64,000 nucleotides of DNA from Streptomyces rapamycinicus NRRL 5491 (GTDB lineage: Bacteria; Actinomycetota; Actinomycetes; Streptomycetales; Streptomycetaceae), in NCBI RefSeq assembly GCF_024298965.1, contig NZ_CP085193.1:3162001-3226000 (forward strand), read 5' to 3'. The notes below the pieces were generated by a model. That model made no database searches, was not told the origin of the DNA, and saw only the letters and a list, made by a program, of their open reading frames with translations. The stretch's first letter is position 1, and each line of letters opens with the position of its first letter. Of this stretch, positions 42,435 to 50,427 are shown piece after piece. Made by a program: the position numbers and the translations under genes.

Positions 42435-43019
42435 ATGGCCAGAACGAAGGAATTCGATCCGGAGGCCGCCCTGCAGTCGGCTCTCGAGCTGTTCTGGCAG
42501 CGCGGCTATGAAGCGACCTCGATGGCGGACCTCGTCGACTATCTCGGCATCGGCCGCGCCAGTATCTACGCGACCTTCGGCAGCAAGCACGAGCTGTACC
42601 TGAAGGCTATGGACCGCTATGCGGAGACGCGCGACCCGCCCCTGCTGGCCGAGCTGTCCCAGCCCGGCCCGGCGCTGCCCGCGGTGCGGGCGGTGGTGCG
42701 CCGTTTCGCCGAGGAGGCCGCCTCCCCGGAGATGCGGCTGGCCGGCTGCCTGGTGACCAACACGGCGGCCGAGCTGGCGCCGCACGACCCGGCGGCGGCC
42801 CGCCGGGTGGAGCTCAGCTGGGACCGCGTGGAGACCCCGCTGTACTCCGCACTGATACGGGCCCAGGCCCAGGGGGAGCTCCCCGAGGACCGCGATCCCC
42901 GCGCGCTGGCACGGATGCTGTTCGTGCTGCTGCAGGGGCTGCGGGTGGTCGGCAAGGCGTCGGACGACCCGGCCCGGGTGCGGGACGCGGCGGAGCAGGC
43001 GCTGGCACTGCTGGACTGA
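42435..43019 (+). CDS. TetR-family transcriptional regulator
   Basis: The 194-residue protein has an N-terminal HTH (FDPEAALQSALELFWQRGYEATSMADLVDYLGIGRASIYATFGSKHELYLKAMDRY) and a C-terminal ligand domain resembling TetR_C proteins that control exporters (GCLVTNTAAELAPHDPAAARRV). It lies 80 nt upstream of an MFS exporter in the same direction. The shared 12-bp motif before both genes indicates that it represses itself and the exporter-SDR pair. Confidence 0.9.
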   Translation: MARTKEFDPEAALQSALELFWQRGYEATSMADLVDYLGIGRASIYATFGSKHELYLKAMDRYAETRDPPLLAELSQPGPALPAVRAVVRRFAEEAASPEMRLAGCLVTNTAAELAPHDPAAARRVELSWDRVETPLYSALIRAQAQGELPEDRDPRALARMLFVLLQGLRVVGKASDDPARVRDAAEQALALLD

Positions 43020-43072
43020 TCTCTCACGATCACGGGAGTCACACAGAGCCCATTCGCATGCCCTCATATTAA

Positions 43073-43084
43073 AACGATCGGTCA
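43073..43084 (+). promoter_or_regulatory. TetR operator before the MFS exporter gene
   Basis: AACGATCGGTCA lies 15 nt before the MFS start. It is flanked by an unusually AT-rich stretch (CATATTAAAACGATCGGTCAA), which probably contains the promoter. The half AACGATCG is close to a palindrome. It matches the reverse complement of the tetR-upstream site with one mismatch. Confidence 0.6.
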
Positions 43085-43099
43085 AATATTGGGGGAGAG

Positions 43100-44557
43100 A
43101 TGACCGTCACCGGCACCCCGTGCGACACCGATACCGACACCAACACAGACACAGCCACAGACGCAGCCACAGACCCCGCCATCACGACCCACCGTCGCCG
43201 GGCCTTCGCCCTGCTCGGCTCCGTCCAGATCACCCTGATCTTCACGCTCGCGGCGATCGCCGTGCCGCTGCCCGAGATCGGCCGGGCCTTCGGCCTGGAG
43301 CGGGCCGATCTGATTCTGCTCAGCGCCGCCTATGGGCTGACCTTCGCCGGACTGCTGCTCTTCGGCGGGCGCCTCTCCGACCGCTACGGCGGGCGGCGGA
43401 CCCTCACCGCCGGGCTCATCCTCTTCGCCGCCGCCTCGGCCGCCGTCCCGTTCGCCCCCGGTATCGGGGCCCTGCTCGCGGCCCGGTTCGCCCAGGGCGC
43501 GGGGGCGGCCCTCATAGCGCCCGCCGCCATGACCGTGCTGCGCGCCGTCTTCCCCGCTCCCGCCGCCTACGGCAAGGCGATGGCGACCTGGGGCGGGCTC
43601 TCCGTGCTCGGCGCGACCGCGGGCAATCTGCTCTCCGGCGTCATAGCCGAGCTGCTGTCCTGGCGCTGGAGCTTCGCCGTACCGCCGGCGGTGGCCCTGG
43701 CCGCGCTCGTCCTCGCACCCCGGCTGCTGCCGGACACCCCGCCGGGACGGGGCCGGGCGCTCGATCTGCCGGGCGCGCTGCTGGCCACGGCCGGAATCAC
43801 GCTCGCCAGCTACGGGCTCGTGGCCACAGACGCCCTGCCCTGGTCGTCGGCCGGGGTGCTGGCGCCCCTGCTCATCGGGGCCGCGCTGCTCATCGCGTTC
43901 TGGTACGCGGAGCGCCGGGCGGGCGATCCGCTGCTGCCGCCCCGCTTCCTGCTGGACCGGCGGCGGGCGCTCGCCCTCGCGGCCATCGCGTTCAGCGCCT
44001 GCGCGACCGCGACGACCTTTGTGACCCTCTCGCTCCATCTCCAGCAGGACCGTGACTGGTCGCCGCTGCGGACCTCGGCCGCCTTTGTGCCGTTCGCCAT
44101 CGCCCTGCTCACCTCGGGCCGGGCGGCCGGGCCGCTGATAGCCCGCTTCGGCCCCCGCGTCGTCACCGCCGCCGGGCTGGCCACGGCCGGGGCCGGGCTG
44201 GTGCTGCTCGCCCTCACCGGACTCGACCCGCACACCCCGTACGCCTCCGCGCTGCTGCCGGGGCTGGTGCTCTTGCCGGCCGGTGCCGCCGCCTCCTTCG
44301 CCGGGGCCGCCGTGCTCACCACCCACGGGGTGCCGCATGAGCGCACCGGCCTCGCGGGCGGGGTGCTGAACACCGCGATGGAGCTCGGCCCGACCGTGGT
44401 CTTCGCCATCGTGCTCACCTTCGGCAGCGATGCCGTCTCCCTCGCCGCGACGGGGGCCGCGCTCGCCGTCGTCGCCGCCCTGAACCTCCACGTCCAGCGG
44501 AGCCGTCCGTCCCGCCCATCACGTCCCTCCTCTCTTACTCAAGGAGCCACGCAGTGA
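43100..44557 (+). CDS. MFS transporter, DHA2-like drug exporter
   Basis: The 485-residue protein has 12-14 hydrophobic helices. Its motifs GGRLSDRYGGRRTLTAGL (motif A), RFAQGAGAALIAPAAMTVL and ATWGGLSVLGATAGNLLSG (motif C-like) are typical of multidrug exporters. The N-terminus is a Thr/Asp repeat (DTDTDTNTDTATDAATD). GGGGGAGAG precedes the ATG at 43100. The stop overlaps the SDR start (GTGA), so an SDR-derived or SDR-substrate compound may be exported or detoxified together. Confidence 0.88.
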   Translation: MTVTGTPCDTDTDTNTDTATDAATDPAITTHRRRAFALLGSVQITLIFTLAAIAVPLPEIGRAFGLERADLILLSAAYGLTFAGLLLFGGRLSDRYGGRRTLTAGLILFAAASAAVPFAPGIGALLAARFAQGAGAALIAPAAMTVLRAVFPAPAAYGKAMATWGGLSVLGATAGNLLSGVIAELLSWRWSFAVPPAVALAALVLAPRLLPDTPPGRGRALDLPGALLATAGITLASYGLVATDALPWSSAGVLAPLLIGAALLIAFWYAERRAGDPLLPPRFLLDRRRALALAAIAFSACATATTFVTLSLHLQQDRDWSPLRTSAAFVPFAIALLTSGRAAGPLIARFGPRVVTAAGLATAGAGLVLLALTGLDPHTPYASALLPGLVLLPAGAAASFAGAAVLTTHGVPHERTGLAGGVLNTAMELGPTVVFAIVLTFGSDAVSLAATGAALAVVAALNLHVQRSRPSRPSRPSSLTQGATQ

Positions 44558-45312
44558 ACCGCTTCACCGGAAAGACCGCCCTCGTCACCGGAGCGGGCAC
44601 CGGTCTCGGCCGTGCCATCGCGCTCGCCTTCGCCGCGGAAGGCGCCTCCGTGGTGGCCGCGGGCCGCACCGAATCCACCCTGGCCGAGACGGTCCGCCTC
44701 GTCGAGGCCGCCCATGGCCGGGCCACCGCCGTGACCGCCGATGTGACCGACTCCGGGCAGCTTCGGGAGCTGGTGCACAACGCCGTCGCCCGCTTCGGCG
44801 GACTGGACATCGCCGTCAACAACGCCGGGATACTGCGCGGCAAGGGGCCCGTCGGCGAGGTCAGCGAGGAGGACTGGGAGGCGGTGCTGCGCACCAATGT
44901 CACCGGTGTCTGGCTGGCCATGAAGCACCAGATCGCGCACATGAAGGAGCACGGCGGCGGGGCCATCGTCAATGTCTCCTCCAACCTCGGCGCCCATCTG
45001 CGGGTATCGGGCCTCGGCACCTACAGCACCTCCAAGGCGGCGGTCGCCACGCTGACCCGGATCGCCGCGCTCGACCACATCCATCAGGGCGTCCGGATCA
45101 ACGCGGTCAGCCCCGGCGCCTCCGACGGCCCCATGTCACTGCTGCCGGGTGAGACCGAGGCCGACCGCGCCGAGCGGGCGAAGAGCGAGACTCCGCTGGG
45201 CCGGGTCGCGGAGGCGGACGAGATCGCGGCGGCCGTGCTCTACCTCGCCTCACCGGCGGCGGGCGCCGTGGTCGGCACGGACCTCGTGGTGGACAGCGGC
45301 TCGTCGGCCTGA
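44554..45312 (+). CDS. Short-chain dehydrogenase/reductase (SDR)
   Basis: The 252-residue classical SDR has the cofactor motif GAGTGLGRA at 11-19, NNAG (VNNAGIL), the catalytic Ser in NVSSNLG and YSTSK (Tyr, Lys). VVAAGRT after strand two suggests NADP preference. The GTG overlaps the MFS stop, with AAGGAG upstream. The C-terminus (AVVGTDLVVDSGSSA) is complete. Its substrate is unknown. Confidence 0.9.
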   Translation: MNRFTGKTALVTGAGTGLGRAIALAFAAEGASVVAAGRTESTLAETVRLVEAAHGRATAVTADVTDSGQLRELVHNAVARFGGLDIAVNNAGILRGKGPVGEVSEEDWEAVLRTNVTGVWLAMKHQIAHMKEHGGGAIVNVSSNLGAHLRVSGLGTYSTSKAAVATLTRIAALDHIHQGVRINAVSPGASDGPMSLLPGETEADRAERAKSETPLGRVAEADEIAAAVLYLASPAAGAVVGTDLVVDSGSSA

Positions 45313-45464
45313 CCGCCCCCGAGCGCCCGGCCGGACCCCGACCGGACCCCGACAGGAGCCCGGTCGGAGCCCGACACGAGCCCGGCCATGGGGCTGCCCC
45401 CACCCCAACCCCGGGGGCCTGCCGCATGGCCGGGGCCACCACCACACCCGGAAGCTGGTGAGAC

Positions 45465-46748
45465 ATGAACGCACCCACGAAGCGCCCTCGCTTACGCCTC
45501 GTCACGGCCGCCGCCGTCACCGCCGCCCTGCTCGGCGGTGCGGCCGCGGTCCCGGCCGCCGCCACCTCGTCCGCCACCGGCTCCGCCAACTCCGCCAACT
45601 CCGCCACCTCCGCCGACTCCACCCGACAGCGGCTCACCGAGGCCGAGTTGCGGCGCGCGGTGGCCCGGACGCTGGAGGAGGCCGGATTCATCGGCATCAC
45701 CGTGGAGGTGCGCGACGGCCACCGCCGGATCCACGCCCGCGCGGGCGAGGCGGAGCGCGACACCGGCCGCCCCATGCCGTACGGGGCGCACTACCGGGCC
45801 GCGAGCGTCACCAAGTCCTTCGTGGCCACCGTCGTCCTCCAACTCGTCGCCGAGGGGCGGCTCTCGCTGAGCGACCCGGTGGACAAGTGGCTGCCGGGCG
45901 TGGTGAGCGGCAATGGCAACGACGGCCGCCGGATCACCGTCAGGAATCTGCTCCAGCACACCAGCGGCATCCACAACTACGCCTACAGCGACGACACCGG
46001 CGACTCGGCGGCGGACTTCGAGCGGACCCGGTTCGACCATGTCTCCCCCGAGCGGGTGGTCGCCGGGGCGATGAAGCACCGGCCCGACTTCCCGCCCGCC
46101 CCGGCCGACGACCCCGAGCCCGACTGGAACTACTCCAACCCCGGCTATGTCCTCGCCGGAATGATCGTCCAGAAGGTCACCGGACACGCGTGGCCGGAGG
46201 AGGTCCGCGACCGCATCATCCGCCCGCTGGGCCTGACCGGCACCTATGAGCCCGGGGACGAACCACGGATCAAGGCCCCGTACGCCCATACGTATCAGCG
46301 CTTCCCCGGCTCCGACGGCTGGACGGACACCACACTGCGGAACGTCTCCTGGGGCGGTGCGGCCGGTTCCCTCATCAGCACCGACCGCGATCTGGACCGG
46401 TTCTACACCGCCCTGCTGAGCGGCCGTCTGCTGCCCCCGGCGCAGCTGGCCGAGATGCGCCGGACCGTCCCCGTCGGGCCGGACTTCGAGGTGGCCTTCC
46501 CGCACGCCCAGTACGGGTTCGGGATGATACGCCAGCCGCTCAGCTGCGGCGGCTACCGCTGGGGCCACGGCGGCGACCTCGAAGGGGCCACGGTGCGCAC
46601 CGGCTTCGCCGAGGGCGGGCGGCGCTCGGTGACCATCAGCTCCAGTGGCAAGACCGCCGATGACGAGCAGCTGCTCCGGGCCGAGAGGGCCATGCAGGGC
46701 CTCATCGACCGCGCTCTGTGCGAGGGGATCGGAGGCCGTAAGCTTTGA
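45465..46748 (+). CDS. Secreted serine hydrolase (class C beta-lactamase/D-Ala-D-Ala carboxypeptidase family)
   Basis: The 427-residue protein has a signal peptide (about 1-33) and a Ser/Ala/Asn repeat linker (SANSANSATSADS). A penicillin-binding catalytic domain follows with Ser114-Val-Thr-Lys117 (SXXK), YSN in WNYSNPGYVL and HGG in WGHGGDLEGA. Codon 10 (45492-45494) is TTA, so translation should depend on the bldA tRNA and occur mainly during development. The 152-bp spacer upstream contains degenerate GACCCCGACCGGA-like repeats. The stop codon lies within the direct repeat that precedes merR. Confidence 0.88.
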   Translation: MNAPTKRPRLRLVTAAAVTAALLGGAAAVPAAATSSATGSANSANSATSADSTRQRLTEAELRRAVARTLEEAGFIGITVEVRDGHRRIHARAGEAERDTGRPMPYGAHYRAASVTKSFVATVVLQLVAEGRLSLSDPVDKWLPGVVSGNGNDGRRITVRNLLQHTSGIHNYAYSDDTGDSAADFERTRFDHVSPERVVAGAMKHRPDFPPAPADDPEPDWNYSNPGYVLAGMIVQKVTGHAWPEEVRDRIIRPLGLTGTYEPGDEPRIKAPYAHTYQRFPGSDGWTDTTLRNVSWGGAAGSLISTDRDLDRFYTALLSGRLLPPAQLAEMRRTVPVGPDFEVAFPHAQYGFGMIRQPLSCGGYRWGHGGDLEGATVRTGFAEGGRRSVTISSSGKTADDEQLLRAERAMQGLIDRALCEGIGGRKL

Positions 46749-46771
46749 CATCCATTGTCTGACACCCATTG
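46746..46771 (+). promoter_or_regulatory. Direct repeat in the merR promoter
   Basis: TGACATCCATTG (46746-46757) and TGACACCCATTG (46760-46771) match at 11 of 12 positions with a 14-bp period. The first overlaps the hydrolase stop and a TTGACA -35-like hexamer (46745-46750). It lies 37 nt before the merR start, fitting an autoregulatory site. Confidence 0.55.
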
Positions 46772-46808
46772 GAGGGTTCGGAGAGTCACCGCCGCGAGGA
46801 GGGGGTCC

Positions 46809-47171
46809 ATGCGGATCGGCGAGCTGTCCCGCCGCACCGGGGTGAGCGAACGGCTGCTGCGCTACTACGAACAGCAGGGCCTCCTCCGGCCCGAGCGGCT
46901 GCCCAGCGGCTATCGCGCGTACCGCGCGTCCGATGTGGCGGTGGTGCGGCGCATCCGCGCACTGCTGGCGGCCGGGCTGTCGACGGCGACCATCTCCCAG
47001 GTCCTGCCCTGTCTCCGCGACGACGGTGAGCACCTCGTGCCCACCTGCCCGGATCTGCTGGGCGAACTGCGCGCCGAGCGGGACCGGATGACCTCCGCCA
47101 TCGAGGAGCTCGAGCTGTCCCGGTCGCTGCTGGACCGGGTCATCACGGCGGGTCAGACGGCCATGGGCTGA
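46809..47171 (+). CDS. MerR-family transcriptional regulator
   Basis: The 120-residue protein has the MerR HTH (MRIGELSRRTGVSERLLRYYEQQGLLRPERLPSGYRAYRASDVA) and a coiled-coil dimerisation helix (LLGELRAERDRMTSAIEELELSRSLLDRVI). Two cysteines (LPCLRDD and VPTCPDL) flank the helix start, but a MerR-type metal triad is not evident. GAGGAGG lies upstream of ATG 46809. The target is unknown. The upstream hydrolase gene is 60 nt away in the same direction. Confidence 0.9.
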   Translation: MRIGELSRRTGVSERLLRYYEQQGLLRPERLPSGYRAYRASDVAVVRRIRALLAAGLSTATISQVLPCLRDDGEHLVPTCPDLLGELRAERDRMTSAIEELELSRSLLDRVITAGQTAMG

Positions 47172-47190
47172 CCGGGGCGGGGCGCCGTCC

Positions 47191-47209
47191 GGGGGCGGGC
47201 GCCGCCCCC
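47191..47209 (+). terminator. Hairpin after merR
   Basis: GGGGGCGG (47191-47198) pairs with CCGCCCCC (47202-47209) around a 3-nt loop, 20 nt after the merR stop. It is a likely transcription terminator. Confidence 0.5.
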
Positions 47210-47325
47210 CTCGCGCCCCGCCCTCACCTCAACTGGCGCAGTGTCACGAGGATATGACGCACGGTCCTTGTCCCGGGCGACCGCAGAACGAGACACTTTC
47301 AGCCGCAGTCATGTGTGAGACATGG

Positions 47326-47400
47326 GATGTCTTGATGTCCTGACGGCATGATGCCTCATGGTGTGATGCCCGAGGGCCTCGATGTCCAGATGCCGATGCC
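47326..47400. repeat. Cluster of seven GATGYC hexamers upstream of the sialidase gene
   Basis: GATGTC occurs at 47326, 47334 and 47381, and GATGCC at 47350, 47365, 47389 and 47395. All are on the plus strand within 75 nt and end 28 nt before the sialidase start. The stretch is less GC-rich than its surroundings. It may be an array of binding sites or a degenerate tandem repeat in the leader. Confidence 0.5.
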
Positions 47401-47427
47401 TCAACGAGGCAGTCTGAAGGGCAGGCC

Positions 47428-49407
47428 GTGACCATGGCGTCAGTTCTCCGCACACGTCCCCGCACCAGACCACCCCGCTCCCGCACCAGACCGTGGCGGC
47501 GCCGCGCCTCCGTGCTCCTCACCGCCGCGGCGCTGGCCCTGATCCCGCTTCCGGTACGGGCCGCGGACACGGATTCCTCCGCGTCCGCGGCCCGCGCCGA
47601 CTCCGGCTTCGAACAACAGGTCCTCTTCAAATCCGCCCAGGAACAGGGCTACTCCTGCTTCCGGATCCCGGCGGTCGTCAAGGCCAAGGACGGCACCCTG
47701 CTCGCCTTCGCCGAGGGCCGGATCGACAACTGCGGCGACGCCGGGGACATCGATCTGGTCCTCAAGCGCTCCACCGACGGCGGCCGCACCTGGGGCCCGC
47801 TCCAGGTGGTCAATGACGGCGCCGGTGACACCCACGGCAACCCCGCGCCCATCGTGGACCAGCGCACCGGCCGCATCGTCCTCGCCAGCACCTACAACAC
47901 CGGCCGCGACGACGCACAGAGCTGCGACATCCCCTGTGACCGCTCCCCGCACCTCCAGTACAGCGACGACAACGGCGCCACCTGGTCGGCCCCGCGCGAT
48001 CTGAGCTCCTCGCTGATGCCGGCCCAGTGGAACTCCTGGTACGCCACCGGCCCCGTCCACGGCATCCAGCTCCAGCGCGGACACCACAAGGGCCGGCTGG
48101 TCTTCACCCTCAACACCGAGACCTTCAGCGGCGGCCGCATCACCGACAACCACGCCGCGCTCGCCTACAGCGACGACGGCGGCGACCGCTGGCGCATCGG
48201 CGCGGTGGACAGCTACCCGCTCGCCGAGGACGGCACCTTCCGCCAGAAACCGTCCGAGATGACTCTGGTGGAGCGAGCCGACGGCTCGATCTACGTCAAC
48301 GGCCGGGAGCAGGACGGCACCGATCTCGGCCACCGCGACTACGCCATCAGCCGGGACGGCGGCCAGAGCTTCACCGCGCCCTTCCGCACCATCCCCGATC
48401 TGCCCACCCCCCAGGTGCAGGGCTCGGTCCTGCGGCTGCGCGACCCGGCCCGCGACGGCTACAGCCGACTGCTCTTCGCCGCCCCCGCCGACCCCGACCG
48501 CCGCCGCACCATGATGGTCCGCTCCTCCTGGGACGAGGCCCGCACCTGGGACGGCGTGGACCGCGGCAAGGTCGTCACCACCGACTGGTCCGGCTACTCC
48601 GACATGGTCGCGATCTCCCGGGACACGGTGGGGCTGTTGTACGAGGGCGGTGCGGTGGACGCCCGTGACGAGATCCGCTTCGCCCGCTTCACCGAGGACT
48701 GGCTGGGTTCCCGCCGGCCGCCCTCCCCCACCACCGACGACCGTGCGCCCGGCGCCCGGTCCGCGACCGTGCTCGGCGGCGCGGCGGGGCGCGACGACGG
48801 CCGCTTCGGCGACGCGCTGTCCTTCGACGGCACGGACGACGCCGTACGGGTCCCGTACCGGAACGCTCTGCCGCTGGGCACTCGCGACTTCACCGTGAGC
48901 CTGTGGTTCCGCTACTCGGCCGCCTCCGGGCAGCATCCGTTCCTGTGGATGGGCGGCATCGGCAACAAACAGCCGCAGGTCTGGCTGCGGGGTGAACCCG
49001 GGAGCAACCGGATCCGGGCGCTGATGACCACGGTCAACGGCTTCGCCACCTTCACCAGCGCCTCGGTGTCCACCGACGCCGCGTACAACGACGGGCAGTG
49101 GCACCACCTCGCCCTGGTCCGCGGCGGCGGACGGCTCTCCCTCACCGTGGACGGCGGCACCGCGGTCACCGCTCCCGACGCCCCGGGCACGGTGAGCCGC
49201 ACCGCGCCCTTCGGCCTCCATCTCGGCCAGGCCGTGGACAGCCGCTCCTATATGACGGGCGATCTCGATGAGTTCCGGCTGTACGCCCGTGCGCTGTCCG
49301 ACACCGAACTGCGCCGTGTCCGCGAGTTCAACGCGCCGCTCGACGGCCCCCACTCCGGCGCCCTGGTCCGCCTCCCCCTCGACCGCGTGCGGTCATCCGA
49401 CAACTAG
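47428..49407 (+). CDS. Secreted sialidase (GH33) with C-terminal LamG-type domain
   Basis: The 659-residue exported enzyme has an Arg-rich signal peptide (to about 45). The arginine motif YSCFRIPAVV and four Asp-box repeats (STDGGRTW, SDDNGATW, SDDGGDRW, SRDGGQSF) define the six-bladed sialidase propeller to about residue 430. A concanavalin-like LamG domain follows at about 455-640 (FGDALSFDGTDDAVRVP, GDLDEFRLYARALSDTELRRV). It releases sialic acid from glycoconjugates outside the cell. GTG 47428 with GAAGGG upstream is chosen; ATG 47434 is possible. No sialic acid uptake genes are nearby. Confidence 0.92.
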   Translation: MTMASVLRTRPRTRPPRSRTRPWRRRASVLLTAAALALIPLPVRAADTDSSASAARADSGFEQQVLFKSAQEQGYSCFRIPAVVKAKDGTLLAFAEGRIDNCGDAGDIDLVLKRSTDGGRTWGPLQVVNDGAGDTHGNPAPIVDQRTGRIVLASTYNTGRDDAQSCDIPCDRSPHLQYSDDNGATWSAPRDLSSSLMPAQWNSWYATGPVHGIQLQRGHHKGRLVFTLNTETFSGGRITDNHAALAYSDDGGDRWRIGAVDSYPLAEDGTFRQKPSEMTLVERADGSIYVNGREQDGTDLGHRDYAISRDGGQSFTAPFRTIPDLPTPQVQGSVLRLRDPARDGYSRLLFAAPADPDRRRTMMVRSSWDEARTWDGVDRGKVVTTDWSGYSDMVAISRDTVGLLYEGGAVDARDEIRFARFTEDWLGSRRPPSPTTDDRAPGARSATVLGGAAGRDDGRFGDALSFDGTDDAVRVPYRNALPLGTRDFTVSLWFRYSAASGQHPFLWMGGIGNKQPQVWLRGEPGSNRIRALMTTVNGFATFTSASVSTDAAYNDGQWHHLALVRGGGRLSLTVDGGTAVTAPDAPGTVSRTAPFGLHLGQAVDSRSYMTGDLDEFRLYARALSDTELRRVREFNAPLDGPHSGALVRLPLDRVRSSDN

Positions 49408-49440
49408 TCACCCCACCACTAGTCCGCCCACAACTAGGCG
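49400..49440. repeat. 15-bp tandem repeat carrying the stop codons of two convergent genes
   Basis: ACAACTAGTCACCCC (49400-49414), ACCACTAGTCCGCCC (49415-49429) and ACAACTAGGCG (49430-49440) are tandem copies. The CTAG of the first contains the TAG stop of the sialidase gene. That of the third supplies the TAG stop of the VOC gene on the minus strand. No hairpin terminator is seen between the two genes. Confidence 0.75.
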
Positions 49441-49892
49441 ACACAGAACTCATTGCCCTCCGGGTCCTGGAGCACCACCGCGTAGTACTCCATCTCCGGC
49501 TCGTCCATGATCCGCAGAACCGTGGCTCCGGCCTCCTTCAGCCGGTCCACGGTCGCGGTGACGCGCTCGGTGCGGACCGCGAGGGGCACATCCCGCCCGC
49601 CGCCCACCTTCAGATCGAGATGCAGCCGGTTCTTGGTGACCTTGGACTCCGGAACCTGCTGGAACCACACCCTCGGACCCTGCCCCTCCGGATCCACGAT
49701 GGACTCCGGGGTCTCCCCGGCCCCGGGGGGCAGCTCCTCCGCGGGCACCCCCATGTCCACCCAGTACTCCCGCCAGGTGGCCTGGCCGCCCGGCGGGGGC
49801 TCGGGCACATAGCCCAGGGCCTCGGACCAGAAGGCCACCATCCGGCCTGGCTCGGCACAGTCGATGGTCAGCTGAATCGTGAGCGTCGTCAT
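49434..49892 (-). CDS. VOC/glyoxalase-family protein
   Basis: The 152-residue protein has the paired beta-alpha-beta-beta-beta modules of the vicinal oxygen chelate fold (LTIQLTIDCAEPGRMVAFWSEALGY; NRLHLDLKV; VVLQDPEGNEFCVA). Possible metal ligands are His (RLHLDL) and Glu (GNEFCV). The ATG at 49892 is chosen because longer frames extend into repeat DNA. Its function may be resistance or isomerisation of a small compound. The N-terminal ligand position is Asp/Thr rather than His, so activity is unsure. Confidence 0.85.
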   Translation of the reverse strand: MTTLTIQLTIDCAEPGRMVAFWSEALGYVPEPPPGGQATWREYWVDMGVPAEELPPGAGETPESIVDPEGQGPRVWFQQVPESKVTKNRLHLDLKVGGGRDVPLAVRTERVTATVDRLKEAGATVLRIMDEPEMEYYAVVLQDPEGNEFCVA

Positions 49893-50036
49893 GCCCGAAG
49901 CGTCCCAGAGGGGTCTGACAACGGGGCCCGGCGCGAGTGGTGTCGCCTGCGGCGGGCTGTTCCCCTCCCCGCCCCTTCCCACAACTGGGGCTCCGCCCCA
50001 GACCCCGGATGCCACGGGAAGGAACCACCGGCGTCC

Positions 50037-50360
50037 GACGGGCCTCGACACCTGGCGGCAGGCCACTCCGCTCCCTGACCCGGTCCCCCGGGGTCCAGGG
50101 GCGACGAAGCCCCTGCCACCCGGCAGAGCCCCCCAGGGGCCACCGACGGGCCTCGACGCCTGGTGGCGGGCCGCTCCGCCCCCCTGGCCCAGTCCCCCCC
50201 CTGGCCCAGTCCCCAGGGCCCAGGAGCGAAGCCCCTCCCACACGGCGGAGCCGCCCAGGGGCGCCCAACGGGCCTTGACGCCTGGCGGCGGGCTGCTCCG
50301 CTCCCTGGCCCAGACACCCGGGGTCCGGGGGCGGAGTCCTTGACAGCGGGGAGGGGCGGG
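50037..50360. repeat. Three tandem GC-rich units of about 108-122 bp
   Basis: Units start at 50037, 50145 and 50267, each with (G/A)ACGGGCCT(C/T)GAC(A/G)CCTGG followed by CTCCGC, CTGGCCCAGTCCCC-like sequence and an ACGAAGCCCCT-type segment. The second unit has a small internal duplication. This fills most of the 535-bp spacer 49893-50427 between the divergent VOC and methyltransferase genes. Long frames cross it on both strands, but they are only translations of the repeat, and no gene is supported. Confidence 0.7.
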
Positions 50361-50373
50361 GAGGGGACAGCAT

Positions 50374-50396
50374 CGATATGCGGCTCCGCCGCGTGG
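50374..50396. repeat. Interspersed repeat arm before the methyltransferase gene
   Basis: This 23-bp segment, containing CGATATGCGGCTCCGCC, is identical to the right arm of the palindrome at 62238-62260. It is preceded by GGGGAGGGGCGGGGAGGGG, the complement of the pyrimidine run found inside the 62180-62260 element. It lies 31 nt before the methyltransferase start. Confidence 0.65.
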
Positions 50397-50427
50397 TCCG
50401 CGGTGTGCGCCGCTAGGGTGTACGGCC

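Noticed and set aside
47428..49407. A sialic acid utilisation cluster around the sialidase
   Set aside because: No lyase, kinase, epimerase or sialic acid transporter gene is nearby, so the sialidase stands alone here.
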